Positions 6,525-13,858 of a DNA stretch of 28,904 bases are shown here, piece after piece; within the stretch, counting starts at the first letter, position 1; the number at the start of each line of letters is the position of its first letter. The DNA comes from Ruminococcus sp. CAG:488 (GTDB lineage: Bacteria; Bacillota; Clostridia; Oscillospirales; Acutalibacteraceae). The translations under genes and the position numbers were made by a program. Under the pieces are notes generated by a model, which saw only the letters and a program-made list of their open reading frames with translations, was not told where the DNA came from and did no database searches. The stretch is taken from positions 22,258-51,161 of the forward strand of contig HF999649.1 in the NCBI GenBank assembly GCA_000434055.1, given 5' to 3'.

Positions 6525-7613
6525 ATGAAAAAGTACAAGGTAGGTATTATCGGAGCTACCGGCATGGTTGGACAGAGATTTGCGACCCTGCTTGAAAATC
6601 ACCCTTGGTTCGAGGTTGTTCTTGTTGCTGCAAGTCCCCGTTCGGCGGGCAAAACATACAAAGAGGCTCTCGGCAGCCGCTGGTGCATGGACACTCCGTT
6701 GCCTGAAAGCATGGCTGACCTTGTCGTTTACGACGCAACGGCTGATGTTGAGAAAATCGCTTCGCTCGTTGATTTCGTTTTCTGCGCAGTTGACATGAAA
6801 AAGGACGAGATCAAGGCTCTTGAGGAGAGATACGCAAAGGCAGAGTGCCCCGTTGTTTCAAACAACAGCGCTCACAGATTTACTCCCGATGTTCCGATGG
6901 TTGTTCCCGAGCTCAATGCCGATCACATAGAGGTTATTGCGGATCAGAGAAAGCGTCTCGGCACAAAGAGAGGCTTCATCGCCGTTAAGTCAAACTGCTC
7001 GCTTCAGAGCTATGTTCCGGCGATTTATCCGCTTGACAAAGCAGGCTACAAGGTTAAGGACGTTCTCGTTTGCACATATCAGGCAATTTCCGGCGCCGGC
7101 AAGACCTTTGAGAGATGGCCCGAGATGGTAGATAACGTTATCCCGTTCATCGGCGGCGAGGAAGAAAAGAGCGAGCAGGAGCCGCTTAAAATCTGGGGTA
7201 AGGTCGAGGACGGCAAAATCGTCAACGCAGCAGAGCCGCATTTCACTGCTCAGTGCATTCGTGTTCCAGTTTCAAACGGTCATATGGGTGCAGTATTCAT
7301 GAGATTCGCAGACAAGGCTCCGTCAAAGGAAGAAATTCTCAAGGTGTGGGAAAACTTCTCGGGCGAGCCGCAGAAGCTTGCACTTCCCAGCGCACCGAAG
7401 CAGTTCCTCCACTATTTCACAGAGGACAATATGCCGCAGACAAAGTTTCAGCGTGACCTCGAGGGAGGCATGGCAGTCAGCATCGGCAGACTCCGTGAGG
7501 ACACTCAGTATGACTATAAGTTCGTGTGCCTTTCACACAACACCCTCCGCGGTGCCGCCGGCGGCGCAGTTCTCCTTGCAGAGCTTCTCTGTGCAAAGGG
7601 ATATATGGACTGA
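6525..7613 (+). CDS. asd: Aspartate-semialdehyde dehydrogenase (archaeal/fungal-type subfamily)
   Basis: Asd reduces aspartyl phosphate to aspartate semialdehyde with NADPH, the branch point to lysine/diaminopimelate, threonine and methionine. The 362-residue protein has a Rossmann GATGMVG at 10-16, the SPRSAGK cofactor-phosphate region at 37-43, catalytic C158 in SNCS and catalytic H253 in SNGHMG. A DNVIPFIGGEEEK segment (203-215) is typical of the subfamily found in archaea, fungi and some Clostridia, rather than the E. coli-type enzyme. An in-frame extension to 6465 is rejected: it would start inside the promoter, while GAGGTGA at 6511-6517 fits the ATG at 6525. It sits just before dapA, the next lysine-branch enzyme. 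Confidence 0.95.
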   Translation: MKKYKVGIIGATGMVGQRFATLLENHPWFEVVLVAASPRSAGKTYKEALGSRWCMDTPLPESMADLVVYDATADVEKIASLVDFVFCAVDMKKDEIKALEERYAKAECPVVSNNSAHRFTPDVPMVVPELNADHIEVIADQRKRLGTKRGFIAVKSNCSLQSYVPAIYPLDKAGYKVKDVLVCTYQAISGAGKTFERWPEMVDNVIPFIGGEEEKSEQEPLKIWGKVEDGKIVNAAEPHFTAQCIRVPVSNGHMGAVFMRFADKAPSKEEILKVWENFSGEPQKLALPSAPKQFLHYFTEDNMPQTKFQRDLEGGMAVSIGRLREDTQYDYKFVCLSHNTLRGAAGGAVLLAELLCAKGYMD

Positions 7614-7633
7614 TAAACACATCATATCGTTAA

Positions 7634-7669
7634 AAAGACAGGAATTCATTTTCCTGTCTTTATTTTTAT
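7634..7669 (+). terminator. Intrinsic terminator between asd and dapA
   Basis: Perfect 11-bp stem AAAGACAGGAA (7634-7644) / TTCCTGTCTTT (7651-7661) with a 6-base loop, followed by ATTTTTATA. Only 10 bases separate the stem from the dapA AAGGAG (7672-7677). There is no room for a promoter after it, so dapA probably depends on read-through from asd. Confidence 0.85.
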
Positions 7670-7684
7670 ATAAGGAGCGTTTTA

Positions 7685-8575
7685 ATGAAACAAACAGTTT
7701 TTACGGGTGCGGCATGTGCCATAGTCACGCCGTTCGACGGAAACAGGAAGGTTGATTACAAGGCTCTAAAAAAACAAATTGATTTTCAAATTGAAAACGG
7801 CACGGACGCAATCGTCGTCTGCGGTACAACGGGTGAAAGCGCCACCCTTGACTCAAGGGAACGACGTCAGGTAATCAAAACAGCGGTCAAGCAGGTAAAC
7901 GGCAAGGTTCCCGTTATCGCAGGCACGGGCGGCAACAACACACAGGACGTTATAAAGAAAAGTCAATCGGCGGAATCGCTCGGCGTTGATGCACTGCTGA
8001 TAGTTACGCCTTACTATAACAAGTGCTCGCAGGAGGGATTGGTAGAGCACTATTCACGCATAAGCGACAGCGTAACAAAGCCGATAATCGTTTATAATGT
8101 ACCGTCACGAACGGGAGTGAACATAAAACCCGAAACCTACAAACGGCTCAGCCAAATTGAAAATGTTGTGGCAACAAAAGAAGCTAACGGAGACCTTTCC
8201 GCACTGATGAAAACACTTATGCTTTGCGGTGACGAATTGGATATATACTGCGGCAACGACGACCAGAGCGCTGCCTTTACCCTGCTCGGAGGAAAAGGAA
8301 CAATTTCCGTTCTCTCTAACATAATGCCGCAGGCGTCCCATGATATAGTGTCGGCGGCACTCGACGGAGATGCCGATTATGCAACCGCTCTCCAGCTTCG
8401 GTATCTCGGCTTGTGTAACGTGCTTTTCTGCGACGTAAACCCGATGCCGGTCAAATATGCAATGGCACAAATGGGCACAGACAGCGGAGTTTGCCGCCTT
8501 CCTCTCACCCGTCCGAGCGACTCGGCAAAGGAAAGGATTGATTACACGCTGAGATATCACGGATTGATTGAGTAA
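7685..8575 (+). CDS. dapA: 4-hydroxy-tetrahydrodipicolinate synthase
   Basis: DapA condenses pyruvate with aspartate semialdehyde, the first step of the lysine/diaminopimelate branch, using the product of the preceding asd gene. The 296-residue TIM barrel has family length and active-site residues: T48-T49 in CGTTGES, Y111 of PYYNK, Y137 of VYNVPSRTG and the Schiff-base lysine K165 in ATKEANG. AAGGAG lies 7 bases before the ATG. A terminator stands between asd and dapA. dapB does not follow, so the rest of the pathway is encoded elsewhere. Confidence 0.97.
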   Translation: MKQTVFTGAACAIVTPFDGNRKVDYKALKKQIDFQIENGTDAIVVCGTTGESATLDSRERRQVIKTAVKQVNGKVPVIAGTGGNNTQDVIKKSQSAESLGVDALLIVTPYYNKCSQEGLVEHYSRISDSVTKPIIVYNVPSRTGVNIKPETYKRLSQIENVVATKEANGDLSALMKTLMLCGDELDIYCGNDDQSAAFTLLGGKGTISVLSNIMPQASHDIVSAALDGDADYATALQLRYLGLCNVLFCDVNPMPVKYAMAQMGTDSGVCRLPLTRPSDSAKERIDYTLRYHGLIE

Positions 8576-8691
8576 AAATAACATCATTTAAAAATTATAC
8601 AGGCTCCTCTTTATCCCTATTGAAGCTTTGAGCGCTCCCCTGCATTGGAGGCAAAATCCGCTCCTGCCGGCTTCCATGCAAAAATCCCCTC

Positions 8692-8719
8692 TTGACATGT
8701 CTCGAAAATGAGTTATAAT
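8692..8719 (+). promoter_or_regulatory. Consensus promoter of the 84-aa protein gene
   Basis: TTGACA (8692-8697) and TATAAT (8714-8719), both perfect consensus hexamers, are 16 bases apart. The -35 overlaps a GACATGTC palindrome (8694-8701). GGGAGG (8750-8755) and ATG (8763) follow. Confidence 0.85.
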
Positions 8720-8762
8720 ATACATGAACATTTGTTCGGATAATAAATCGGGAGGTCAGATT

Positions 8763-9017
8763 ATGTATGTCAAATACAACCGAGAATATGTGACAATGTA
8801 TATAGAAGTGCTTCCCGAAGGGCAGGTCGTGCCGCTGAGCATACTCTGGAAGGACGGCAGAAAATTCACTGTTGAGCAGATTATAAACATCAAGAACAAT
8901 TCCCCTGTCCGTTCGGGCGGCAGAGCTACAAAATATACCCTGATTATTCAGGGTCAAACCCGTGACTTCTTTGTTGATGACGGCAAATGGTTTGTTGAGA
9001 CACGGGCATTTATATAA
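8763..9017 (+). CDS. Small conserved beta-rich protein, unknown function
   Basis: An 84-residue soluble protein with no signal peptide, membrane segment or cysteines. It appears to be all-beta: VTMYIEVLPEG, then PLSILWKDGRKFTVEQI, RSGGRATKYTLII and a C-terminal DDGKWFVE. The pattern 'W.DGR.F.v..i......S..GG....Y...i.G......dgkWFVE' is one I associate with small conserved proteins of Clostridia, but I know of no assigned role. The ATG at 8763 is chosen because GGGAGG stands 7 bases before it. An upstream in-frame ATG at 8724 overlaps the leader and lacks a ribosome site. The gene has a perfect consensus promoter, suggesting strong expression, and ends at a hairpin facing the zinc-ribbon gene. 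Confidence 0.75.
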   Translation: MYVKYNREYVTMYIEVLPEGQVVPLSILWKDGRKFTVEQIINIKNNSPVRSGGRATKYTLIIQGQTRDFFVDDGKWFVETRAFI

Positions 9018-9022
9018 TTGCA

Positions 9023-9051
9023 AACGGGCTGACAAAACATGTCAACCCGTT
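9023..9051. terminator. Hairpin between convergent genes (probable terminator)
   Basis: Stem AACGGG-C-TGACA (9023-9034) / TGTCA-A-CCCGTT (9040-9051): 11 pairs with one internal mismatch, 5-base loop. It lies 6 bases after the stop at 9017 and 21 bases from the end of the convergent gene at 9072. The T-rich run on the plus side is displaced (about 9061-9075), so efficiency is uncertain. Confidence 0.6.
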
Positions 9052-9071
9052 CGCATATAAACATTTTTATT

Positions 9072-9668
9072 TTATTGTAGCTTTTGTCCGCAGTTTGAGC
9101 AGAACATACTCCCTTGAACGACTTCGGCACCGCAGCTCGGGCATACATTGCCGAGCTTCTCTCCGCATTGGTTGCAGAACTTTGAACCGACAGGCAGTTG
9201 TGCGCCACATTTCGGGCACGCCATTGTTTCGGCTGCAGTGTGTGCCGAATGTTCCGCTCCGCCGTAAACGGCAGAACGTCCGCCTGAAATAATGCAGTTT
9301 TCAACCGTTCTGAAAATCTCATCGGGAAGTTTTTTCTGCTTAAATGCACCCATTCCGGCGGTAATTGCCAAGGGCCATGCGATGAACAAGCCCAAAGCAC
9401 CCGCTCCGATCTTATCCGCCCACTGTCCTTCGCCGACGGTTACATTCAACTGACTGTCAAAAACCGTCAACTGGATTGTAACGGCGAGTCTCATTCCCGT
9501 CAGGGTTTTCCAGCCGTCCTTCGGCTGACTTGCCTGCATCACGTATCCGTCTGCCGTCTGTGAGCTTTGAACCTCCATTCCCTTTTCGGTATGCAAAAAG
9601 GTCTCAAGTCTGTCAACAACAGCCTGCACCTCCGTGCCGTTCAGCATAAATACTCTTGATTCCGACAT
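9072..9668 (-). CDS. Double zinc-ribbon protein with hydrophobic segment
   Basis: A 198-residue protein. The N-terminal region (about 1-85) is a mixed alpha/beta domain I cannot assign. A hydrophobic, glycine-rich stretch at about 88-108 (GAGALGLFIAWPLAITAG) could span or dip into the membrane. The C-terminus carries two zinc ribbons in tandem: CPKCG...FCNQCG and CPSCG...FCSNCG. Double zinc ribbons occur in many Firmicutes proteins as structural or interaction modules; the partner here is unknown. CGGAGG precedes the ATG. A promoter on the minus strand (TTAATT at 9761-9756, 17 bases, TATAAT at 9738-9733) lies in the divergent gap shared with the large HTH regulator. Confidence 0.75.
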   Translation of the reverse strand: MSESRVFMLNGTEVQAVVDRLETFLHTEKGMEVQSSQTADGYVMQASQPKDGWKTLTGMRLAVTIQLTVFDSQLNVTVGEGQWADKIGAGALGLFIAWPLAITAGMGAFKQKKLPDEIFRTVENCIISGGRSAVYGGAEHSAHTAAETMACPKCGAQLPVGSKFCNQCGEKLGNVCPSCGAEVVQGSMFCSNCGQKLQ

Positions 9669-9732
9669 TTACAAAACCTCCGTTTTTAAAATTATTTTAA
9701 AATCATAACTCTTCTGCTATACCCTTGCGATG

Positions 9733-9761
9733 ATTATAGCATGTTCACGGGTTATAATTAA
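9733..9761 (-). promoter_or_regulatory. Promoter of the zinc-ribbon gene
   Basis: Minus-strand TTAATT (9761-9756) and TATAAT (9738-9733) with 17-base spacing. On the other strand of the same gap, TATAAT at 9839-9844 (poor -35, TTTTAA at 9816-9821) is the likely promoter of the divergent HTH gene. Confidence 0.5.
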
Positions 9762-9876
9762 GCCGCATTTCCGAATAGTCAAATGCCAATTCTGAAATTA
9801 TCCGGTTAACAAGGCTTTTAATTCCGAATAAAATGTTGTATAATGTCGATAAATCATCTTTTATGAGGTATTTCAA

Positions 9877-11607
9877 ATGAAATTCTGTGAAAAACTAAAC
9901 GAATATATTGCCTCGATATCCTGCACGGCTAAGGAGCTTTGTACCCTTTCGGGAATTTCCGAAGCAACGCTCAGCCGTTACAGAAGCGGAGAGCGTGTTC
10001 CCGAGCTTGGAACCAAAGGCTTTGACGGACTTTGCACCGGAATAGCCCAAATCGCCGAAAGCAAAGCCCCTAATCTTACATATGAGAAAATCAAGGAGGA
10101 ATTCTGCTCATGCTCCGACTTTGATTCGACCGACAAAGAGCTTCTCCGCAAAAACTTCAATACTCTTATTTCTGCGCTTAGTATTAACATAAACCGTATG
10201 TGCAGATACATAAACTATGATGTTTCGACCGTTTTCCGCATCAGAAACGGAACAAGAAACCCGGCCGATTTTGAAGGCTTTTCATCTGCCGTGGCTTCCT
10301 TTATTGCCGAAGAAATGAAATCGCCTTCCGAGCTGACTGTCCTTGCAGAGCTGCTCGGCTGCAGTACAAATGAAATAACCGACCAGTCTGCGGTATATAC
10401 AACGGTAAAGAAATGGCTTGTCAAAGAAAAGCAGCAGAAACCCGACACCATCGGAGTCTTTTTGAACAGGCTCGATGAATTTAACCTTAACGAATACATC
10501 AAGGTCATCAAGTTTGACGAGCTGAAGGTGCCGACGGTTCCGTTTCAGCTCCCGTCATCAAGAACATACTTCGGCATAGAAGAAATGAAAGAAAGTGAGC
10601 TTGATTTTCTTAAAGCGACAGTTCTCTCAAAATCAATGTCGCCGGTAACAATGTACAGCGATATGCCCTTAAAAGAAATGGCAAAGGACACGGATTTCTC
10701 TAAGAAATGGATGTTCGGCATGGCAATGATGCTGAAAAAGGGTCTTCACCTCAATCAAATTCACAACATAGACCGCTCTTTTGATGAGATGATGCTCGGC
10801 TTGGAAAGCTGGATTCCGATGTATATGACCGGTCAGATCTCACCCTATTATTTAAAGGGCATACAGAACGGTGTTTTCCACCATTTTCTTAAAGTATCAG
10901 GCTCTGCCGCGCTCACGGGCGAAGCTATTGCAGGATACCACAGTGACGGAAAATATTATCTGACAAAATCAAGAAAAGAAATCGCATACTATGAAAAGCG
11001 TGCACAGGAGCTTGTCGCAAACGCTTATCCGCTCATGGAAATATACCGAAGCGATAAAGAAAATGAGCTTAACGCATTTCTGCTCTCCGACTCTGACAAA
11101 CCCGGCAAGCGCAGAAGCATATTATCAACACTTCCGCTGTACACCGCCGACCGTGAGCTGCTGAAACAAATACTTAAACGAAATAAAATTTCCGAAGAGC
11201 GGCAAAAGAATATACTTGAATATGTCGAAGCACAGAAGCTGCGAGTGATCAAAATACTCGAAACAAAAACTCTTGAGGATGAAATTCCGACTGTCACAAA
11301 GGACGAGTTTGCCGCTCATCCGCAGGTTTTGGAGCTCTCCGGCATATTCTGCGAAACGGACATCACCTATAGCTATGAGGAATACATGTCTCACCTTGCT
11401 ATGACCGAAGAATTTGCCGCAAGCCATTCAAACTATAAGCTGCTCAAAGCCTCTACCCCTGCTTTCAGAAATTTGCAGATTTTAATTCACGAGGATCAGT
11501 GGGTCATGGTTTCAAAAAGCAAGGCACCTGCCATTCATTTTGTAATTCGCCATCCGAAGCTCAGAAAGGCAATTGAGAATTTCATTCCGCCCGTGATAGA
11601 TAAATAA
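9877..11607 (+). CDS. Large orphan regulator with two tandem XRE-like helix-turn-helix units
   Basis: A 576-residue soluble protein. Residues about 16-42 (AKELCTLSGISEATLSRYRSG) form a Cro/XRE-type helix-turn-helix. A second, diverged copy lies at about 105-130 (INRMCRYINYDVSTVFRIRNG), and the text after each (RVPE.../RNPAD..., then an acidic helix) also aligns, pointing to an internal duplication. A possible third degenerate unit starts near LAELLGCSTNEI. The central and C-terminal parts (about 225-576) have no catalytic motif I recognise; they include KKWMFGMAMMLKKGLH, NIDRSFDEMMLGLESW and YLKGIQNGVFHHFLKV. I have the impression of similar HTH proteins in gut Clostridia, with no known function. 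GAGG precedes the ATG. It stands alone, with its own terminator, divergent from the zinc-ribbon gene. DNA binding is inferred. Confidence 0.75.
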   Translation: MKFCEKLNEYIASISCTAKELCTLSGISEATLSRYRSGERVPELGTKGFDGLCTGIAQIAESKAPNLTYEKIKEEFCSCSDFDSTDKELLRKNFNTLISALSININRMCRYINYDVSTVFRIRNGTRNPADFEGFSSAVASFIAEEMKSPSELTVLAELLGCSTNEITDQSAVYTTVKKWLVKEKQQKPDTIGVFLNRLDEFNLNEYIKVIKFDELKVPTVPFQLPSSRTYFGIEEMKESELDFLKATVLSKSMSPVTMYSDMPLKEMAKDTDFSKKWMFGMAMMLKKGLHLNQIHNIDRSFDEMMLGLESWIPMYMTGQISPYYLKGIQNGVFHHFLKVSGSAALTGEAIAGYHSDGKYYLTKSRKEIAYYEKRAQELVANAYPLMEIYRSDKENELNAFLLSDSDKPGKRRSILSTLPLYTADRELLKQILKRNKISEERQKNILEYVEAQKLRVIKILETKTLEDEIPTVTKDEFAAHPQVLELSGIFCETDITYSYEEYMSHLAMTEEFAASHSNYKLLKASTPAFRNLQILIHEDQWVMVSKSKAPAIHFVIRHPKLRKAIENFIPPVIDK

Positions 11608-11620
11608 TGATCCGAATATA

Positions 11621-11670
11621 AATTACCCCTCCCACGGTTTATCGCCGCAGAAGGGGTAATTATACTTTAT
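11621..11670 (+). terminator. Terminator after the tandem-HTH gene
   Basis: Stem AATTACCCCT (11621-11630) / AGGGGTAATT (11652-11661) with a 21-base loop that can form a small inner CGG/CCG stem. It is followed by ATACTTTATT. Both arms carry A/T runs, so it may also end transcripts from the convergent HAD gene. Confidence 0.7.
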
Positions 11671-11723
11671 TCTTATTATTAAAAGATGCCGCTATTTTAT
11701 ATTTCTATAAAGCCTCTTAATCT

Positions 11724-12518
11724 TTAATAAAGCTTATCAAGAATTTCAATTGCATGTGCGATACAGCCGTCGTTATTCGTTCTCGTTACATAATCGGCTA
11801 CCGCCAATGCTTCCTGTGAACCGTTCTCCGGTACAAAGCCCTTTGCTGCAGCTCTAAGCATATCTACATCATTATAGCCGTCACCTGCGGCATAGATATC
11901 GCAAGGTTCACAGCCAAGCATTTCTCCGAGCTTTAAAAGGCCTGTACCTTTGTCAACGCCCCTTTTGAGGATTTCTATGTATTCACCCGTCGTTTTCAGA
12001 TAGTTAACCTCTGCGTGTCTGTCAAGGAGCCTCTGCACCTCTAAGGAGCAGCCGTGAGCGTAAATCATGACCTTGGTCCACGGAATTTGAGCCTTTTCGG
12101 GAGATTCAACCTCTGTGAAATCAATTCCCATGCTTGTGAAATGATGTATGCTGTTCTCGCCTGCATTTATGCTGCAAACCTTGTTGAAGCTATAAGTTTC
12201 GACCGCCACGGAAGGAAAATGAAAAATAATATCCTCTAACGAAGCTATTCCCTCGTCTCCTATAGCATCATTGAAAACAATCTCTTTATTTTTATAATCA
12301 TATGCCATAGCTCCGTTGCCGAGAAGCACGGGAGCGTTGATATACTCCTCGCTGTAAAGATGGAAGCCTTGAAAAATCCTGCCCGTGCAAACGGTAAATC
12401 TGCCTCCCTCGGACATAAAATACTTTATCGCCGAAATCACACTTTCCGGAATTTTGCCGTTGCAGTCGGCAAGTGTCCCGTCAAAGTCACTTGCAAGCAG
12501 AACATTTTTGAATTTCAC
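11724..12518 (-). CDS. Cof-type HAD-superfamily phosphatase (IIB)
   Basis: A 264-residue haloacid dehalogenase-type phosphatase with a C2 cap. Motif I is DFDGT at residues 11-15 (nucleophile D11, acid D13), motif II is the VCTGR strand, motif III is the lysine of RGVDKGTGL, and motif IV is AAGDGYNDVDM near 215. Cof-type enzymes hydrolyse sugar phosphates, nucleotides or flavin/pyridoxal phosphates, and the substrate cannot be told from sequence. The start is GTG at 12518, with AGAGGTGG directly upstream; no ATG fits. It has its own promoter and lies downstream of the rpsF-ssb-rpsR terminator. Confidence 0.9.
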   Translation of the reverse strand: MKFKNVLLASDFDGTLADCNGKIPESVISAIKYFMSEGGRFTVCTGRIFQGFHLYSEEYINAPVLLGNGAMAYDYKNKEIVFNDAIGDEGIASLEDIIFHFPSVAVETYSFNKVCSINAGENSIHHFTSMGIDFTEVESPEKAQIPWTKVMIYAHGCSLEVQRLLDRHAEVNYLKTTGEYIEILKRGVDKGTGLLKLGEMLGCEPCDIYAAGDGYNDVDMLRAAAKGFVPENGSQEALAVADYVTRTNNDGCIAHAIEILDKLY

Positions 12519-12545
12519 AATACCACCTCTTTTATCATTTGGGCT

Positions 12546-12574
12546 ATTATATCATTTATACGTTATTTTATCAA
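12546..12574 (-). promoter_or_regulatory. Promoter of the Cof-type phosphatase gene
   Basis: Minus-strand TTGATA (12574-12569), 17 bases, TATAAT (12551-12546), 28 bases from the GTG start. Confidence 0.75.
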
Positions 12575-12583
12575 TATTCATTT

Positions 12584-12615
12584 CAGAATGTCTCCGGTCT
12601 GACCGGACAATTCTG
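12584..12615. other. Unassigned stable hairpin
   Basis: On the minus strand CAGAA-TTGTCCGGT-CAG-ACCGG-A-GACA-TTCTG folds into an almost continuous stem with a 3-base loop and one bulged A. It lies between the rpsR terminator (12621-12648) and the phosphatase promoter (12546-12574) and has no T-run on either side, so it is not an ordinary terminator. Confidence 0.5.
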
Positions 12616-12620
12616 ATAAT

Positions 12621-12648
12621 AAAAAAGACTGCCGCAAAAGCGACAGTC
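12621..12648 (-). terminator. Terminator of rpsF-ssb-rpsR
   Basis: Minus-strand GACTGTCGC (12648-12640), TTTT loop, GCGGCAGTC (12635-12627), with one U-G wobble in RNA. TTTTTT (12626-12621) follows directly. Confidence 0.9.
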
Positions 12649-12662
12649 CGATAACTGTTAAA

Positions 12663-12908
12663 TCAGTCTGAAGTGTAGGGCATAAGAGCTACGTGACGAG
12701 CACGTTTAATAGCTGTTGTAAGCTCTCTCTGATGCTTTGCACAAGTACCTGTTACACGACGGGGAAGAATCTTCGCTCTGTCGGAAGTGTACTTATTGAG
12801 CTTGTTTACATCCTTGTAATCAATGCTCTCAACTTTATCAACACAGAAGGAACAAACCTTCTTGCGGCCTTTTCTGTTAGGACGGCCGTTGTTCTTATCA
12901 TAAGCCAT
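12663..12908 (-). CDS. rpsR: Small-subunit ribosomal protein S18
   Basis: S18 binds S6 on the 30S platform. The 81-residue protein has the family core DYKDVNKLNKYTSDRAKILPRR, then GTCAKHQRELTTAIKRARHVALMPY. It keeps cysteines (CSFC at about 19-22 and C56 of GTC), the zinc-capable 'C+' form. AAGGAGG precedes the ATG. It is the last gene of the rpsF-ssb-rpsR operon, in the order standard for Firmicutes, and is followed by a strong terminator. Confidence 0.98.
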   Translation of the reverse strand: MAYDKNNGRPNRKGRKKVCSFCVDKVESIDYKDVNKLNKYTSDRAKILPRRVTGTCAKHQRELTTAIKRARHVALMPYTSD

Positions 12909-12946
12909 TACAAAATACCTCCTTATAAAATTCGGGTGACATCTGC

Positions 12947-13399
12947 TCAGAACGGCAGATCGTCATCTCCTGAAATCTCCTCAAAGTCACCGTCGGAACC
13001 GGTTGAGAATGAAGGAGCGGCAGGCTGCGCAGGAGCCGAATAGCTCTGGTTGTAATTGTTGTTGCCTGTGCCTGTTTCTGCCTTTGAGCCGCAGAAGCTT
13101 GCCTGGTCAACAAGAACCTCAACCGCTGTGCGCTTATTACCGTTTTTGTCCTCATAGTTACGGGTCTGAATCGAACCCGTTACAGCGATCATAGAGCCCT
13201 TCTGGAAATATCTTGAGATAAATTCAGCGGTATTTCTCCATGCGACACAATTGATGAAATCTGTCTGACGCTGTTCGCCCTGACGAGCATATGAACGCTC
13301 AACAGCAAGCGAAAAAGACGTTACGGCAAGACCTGTCTGGGTATTGCGCAACTCGGGAGTTGCAACAAGTCTACCCATCAATACTACATTGTTAATCAT
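12947..13399 (-). CDS. ssb: Single-stranded DNA-binding protein
   Basis: SSB coats single-stranded DNA in replication, recombination and repair and recruits partners by its acidic tail. The 150-residue protein has one OB fold at about 1-105, opening MINNVVLMGRLVATPELR, with VERSYARQGEQRQTDFINCVAWR and the YEDKNGNKRT strand. A short Gln/Asn/Pro/Ser linker follows, then the canonical acidic tip DDDLPF. AAGGGGG precedes the ATG. It lies 12 bases after rpsF and 38 bases before rpsR. Confidence 0.98.
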   Translation of the reverse strand: MINNVVLMGRLVATPELRNTQTGLAVTSFSLAVERSYARQGEQRQTDFINCVAWRNTAEFISRYFQKGSMIAVTGSIQTRNYEDKNGNKRTAVEVLVDQASFCGSKAETGTGNNNYNQSYSAPAQPAAPSFSTGSDGDFEEISGDDDLPF

Positions 13400-13411
13400 G
13401 TTGCGTCCCCC

Positions 13412-13696
13412 TTACTTCTTGATTATAAGTGAACGAAGCACGCCGTCCGTGATGTTAAGGACACGGTCAAGCTCTGCCGGGAATTCCGGCTCAGCCGAGA
13501 AATTGTAAAGAGCATAGTAGCCTTCTGTCTCGTAGTTGATAGCATAAGCAAGCTTGCGCTTACCCCACTCATCTACGCTTTCAACAGTACCATGCTTCTC
13601 CATAAGAGCCTTGAACTTTTCAACCAAAGCCTTAGCTGCATCCTCGCTCTCCTTAACGGAGTAAACGATCATTGCCTCATAGTTCTCTACTGCCAT
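13412..13696 (-). CDS. rpsF: Small-subunit ribosomal protein S6
   Basis: S6 is the S18 partner on the 30S platform. The 94-residue protein shows the family strands YEAMIVYSV at the start, WGKRKLAYAINYETEGYYALYNF in the middle, and a final LRSLIIKK. AAGGAGG lies before the ATG. It is the first gene of rpsF-ssb-rpsR, with a consensus promoter and a structured leader upstream. Confidence 0.98.
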   Translation of the reverse strand: MAVENYEAMIVYSVKESEDAAKALVEKFKALMEKHGTVESVDEWGKRKLAYAINYETEGYYALYNFSAEPEFPAELDRVLNITDGVLRSLIIKK

Positions 13697-13771
13697 TTAA
13701 AAGCACCTCCTTTTGGTCATTCCGGCCGCCTATTCAGCGGCAAGGATAGCTGTAATCAATATTTTACAGCC
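13697..13771 (-). promoter_or_regulatory. rpsF 5' leader, possible S6:S18-binding element
   Basis: The leader forms two hairpins on the minus strand: GCTGTAA/TTACAGC (13770-13749) and GCCGC/GCGGC (13741-13725) followed by CGG and the ribosome site. Autoregulation of rpsF operons by the S6:S18 complex through a leader with a CCG element is established in other bacteria. The position and the CCG-rich stem fit, but I cannot confirm a match to the consensus fold. Confidence 0.35.
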
Positions 13772-13776
13772 TTAAT

Positions 13777-13805
13777 ATTTTATCAGCTAATGCCGATAAT
13801 GTCAA
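13777..13805 (-). promoter_or_regulatory. Promoter of rpsF-ssb-rpsR
   Basis: Minus-strand TTGACA (13805-13800), 17 bases, TAAAAT (13782-13777). The leader to the rpsF ATG is about 75 bases. Confidence 0.85.
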
Positions 13806-13858
13806 GGGTTTCTGATGAATTTTTTCATACGAGAGCGTTTTATATTTAATATAACTAA

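Noticed and set aside
8576..8691. Terminator after dapA
   Set aside because: Some imperfect pairing around TGCATTGGAGGC and GCTTCCATGCA, but with mismatches and only a short A/T run; not convincing.
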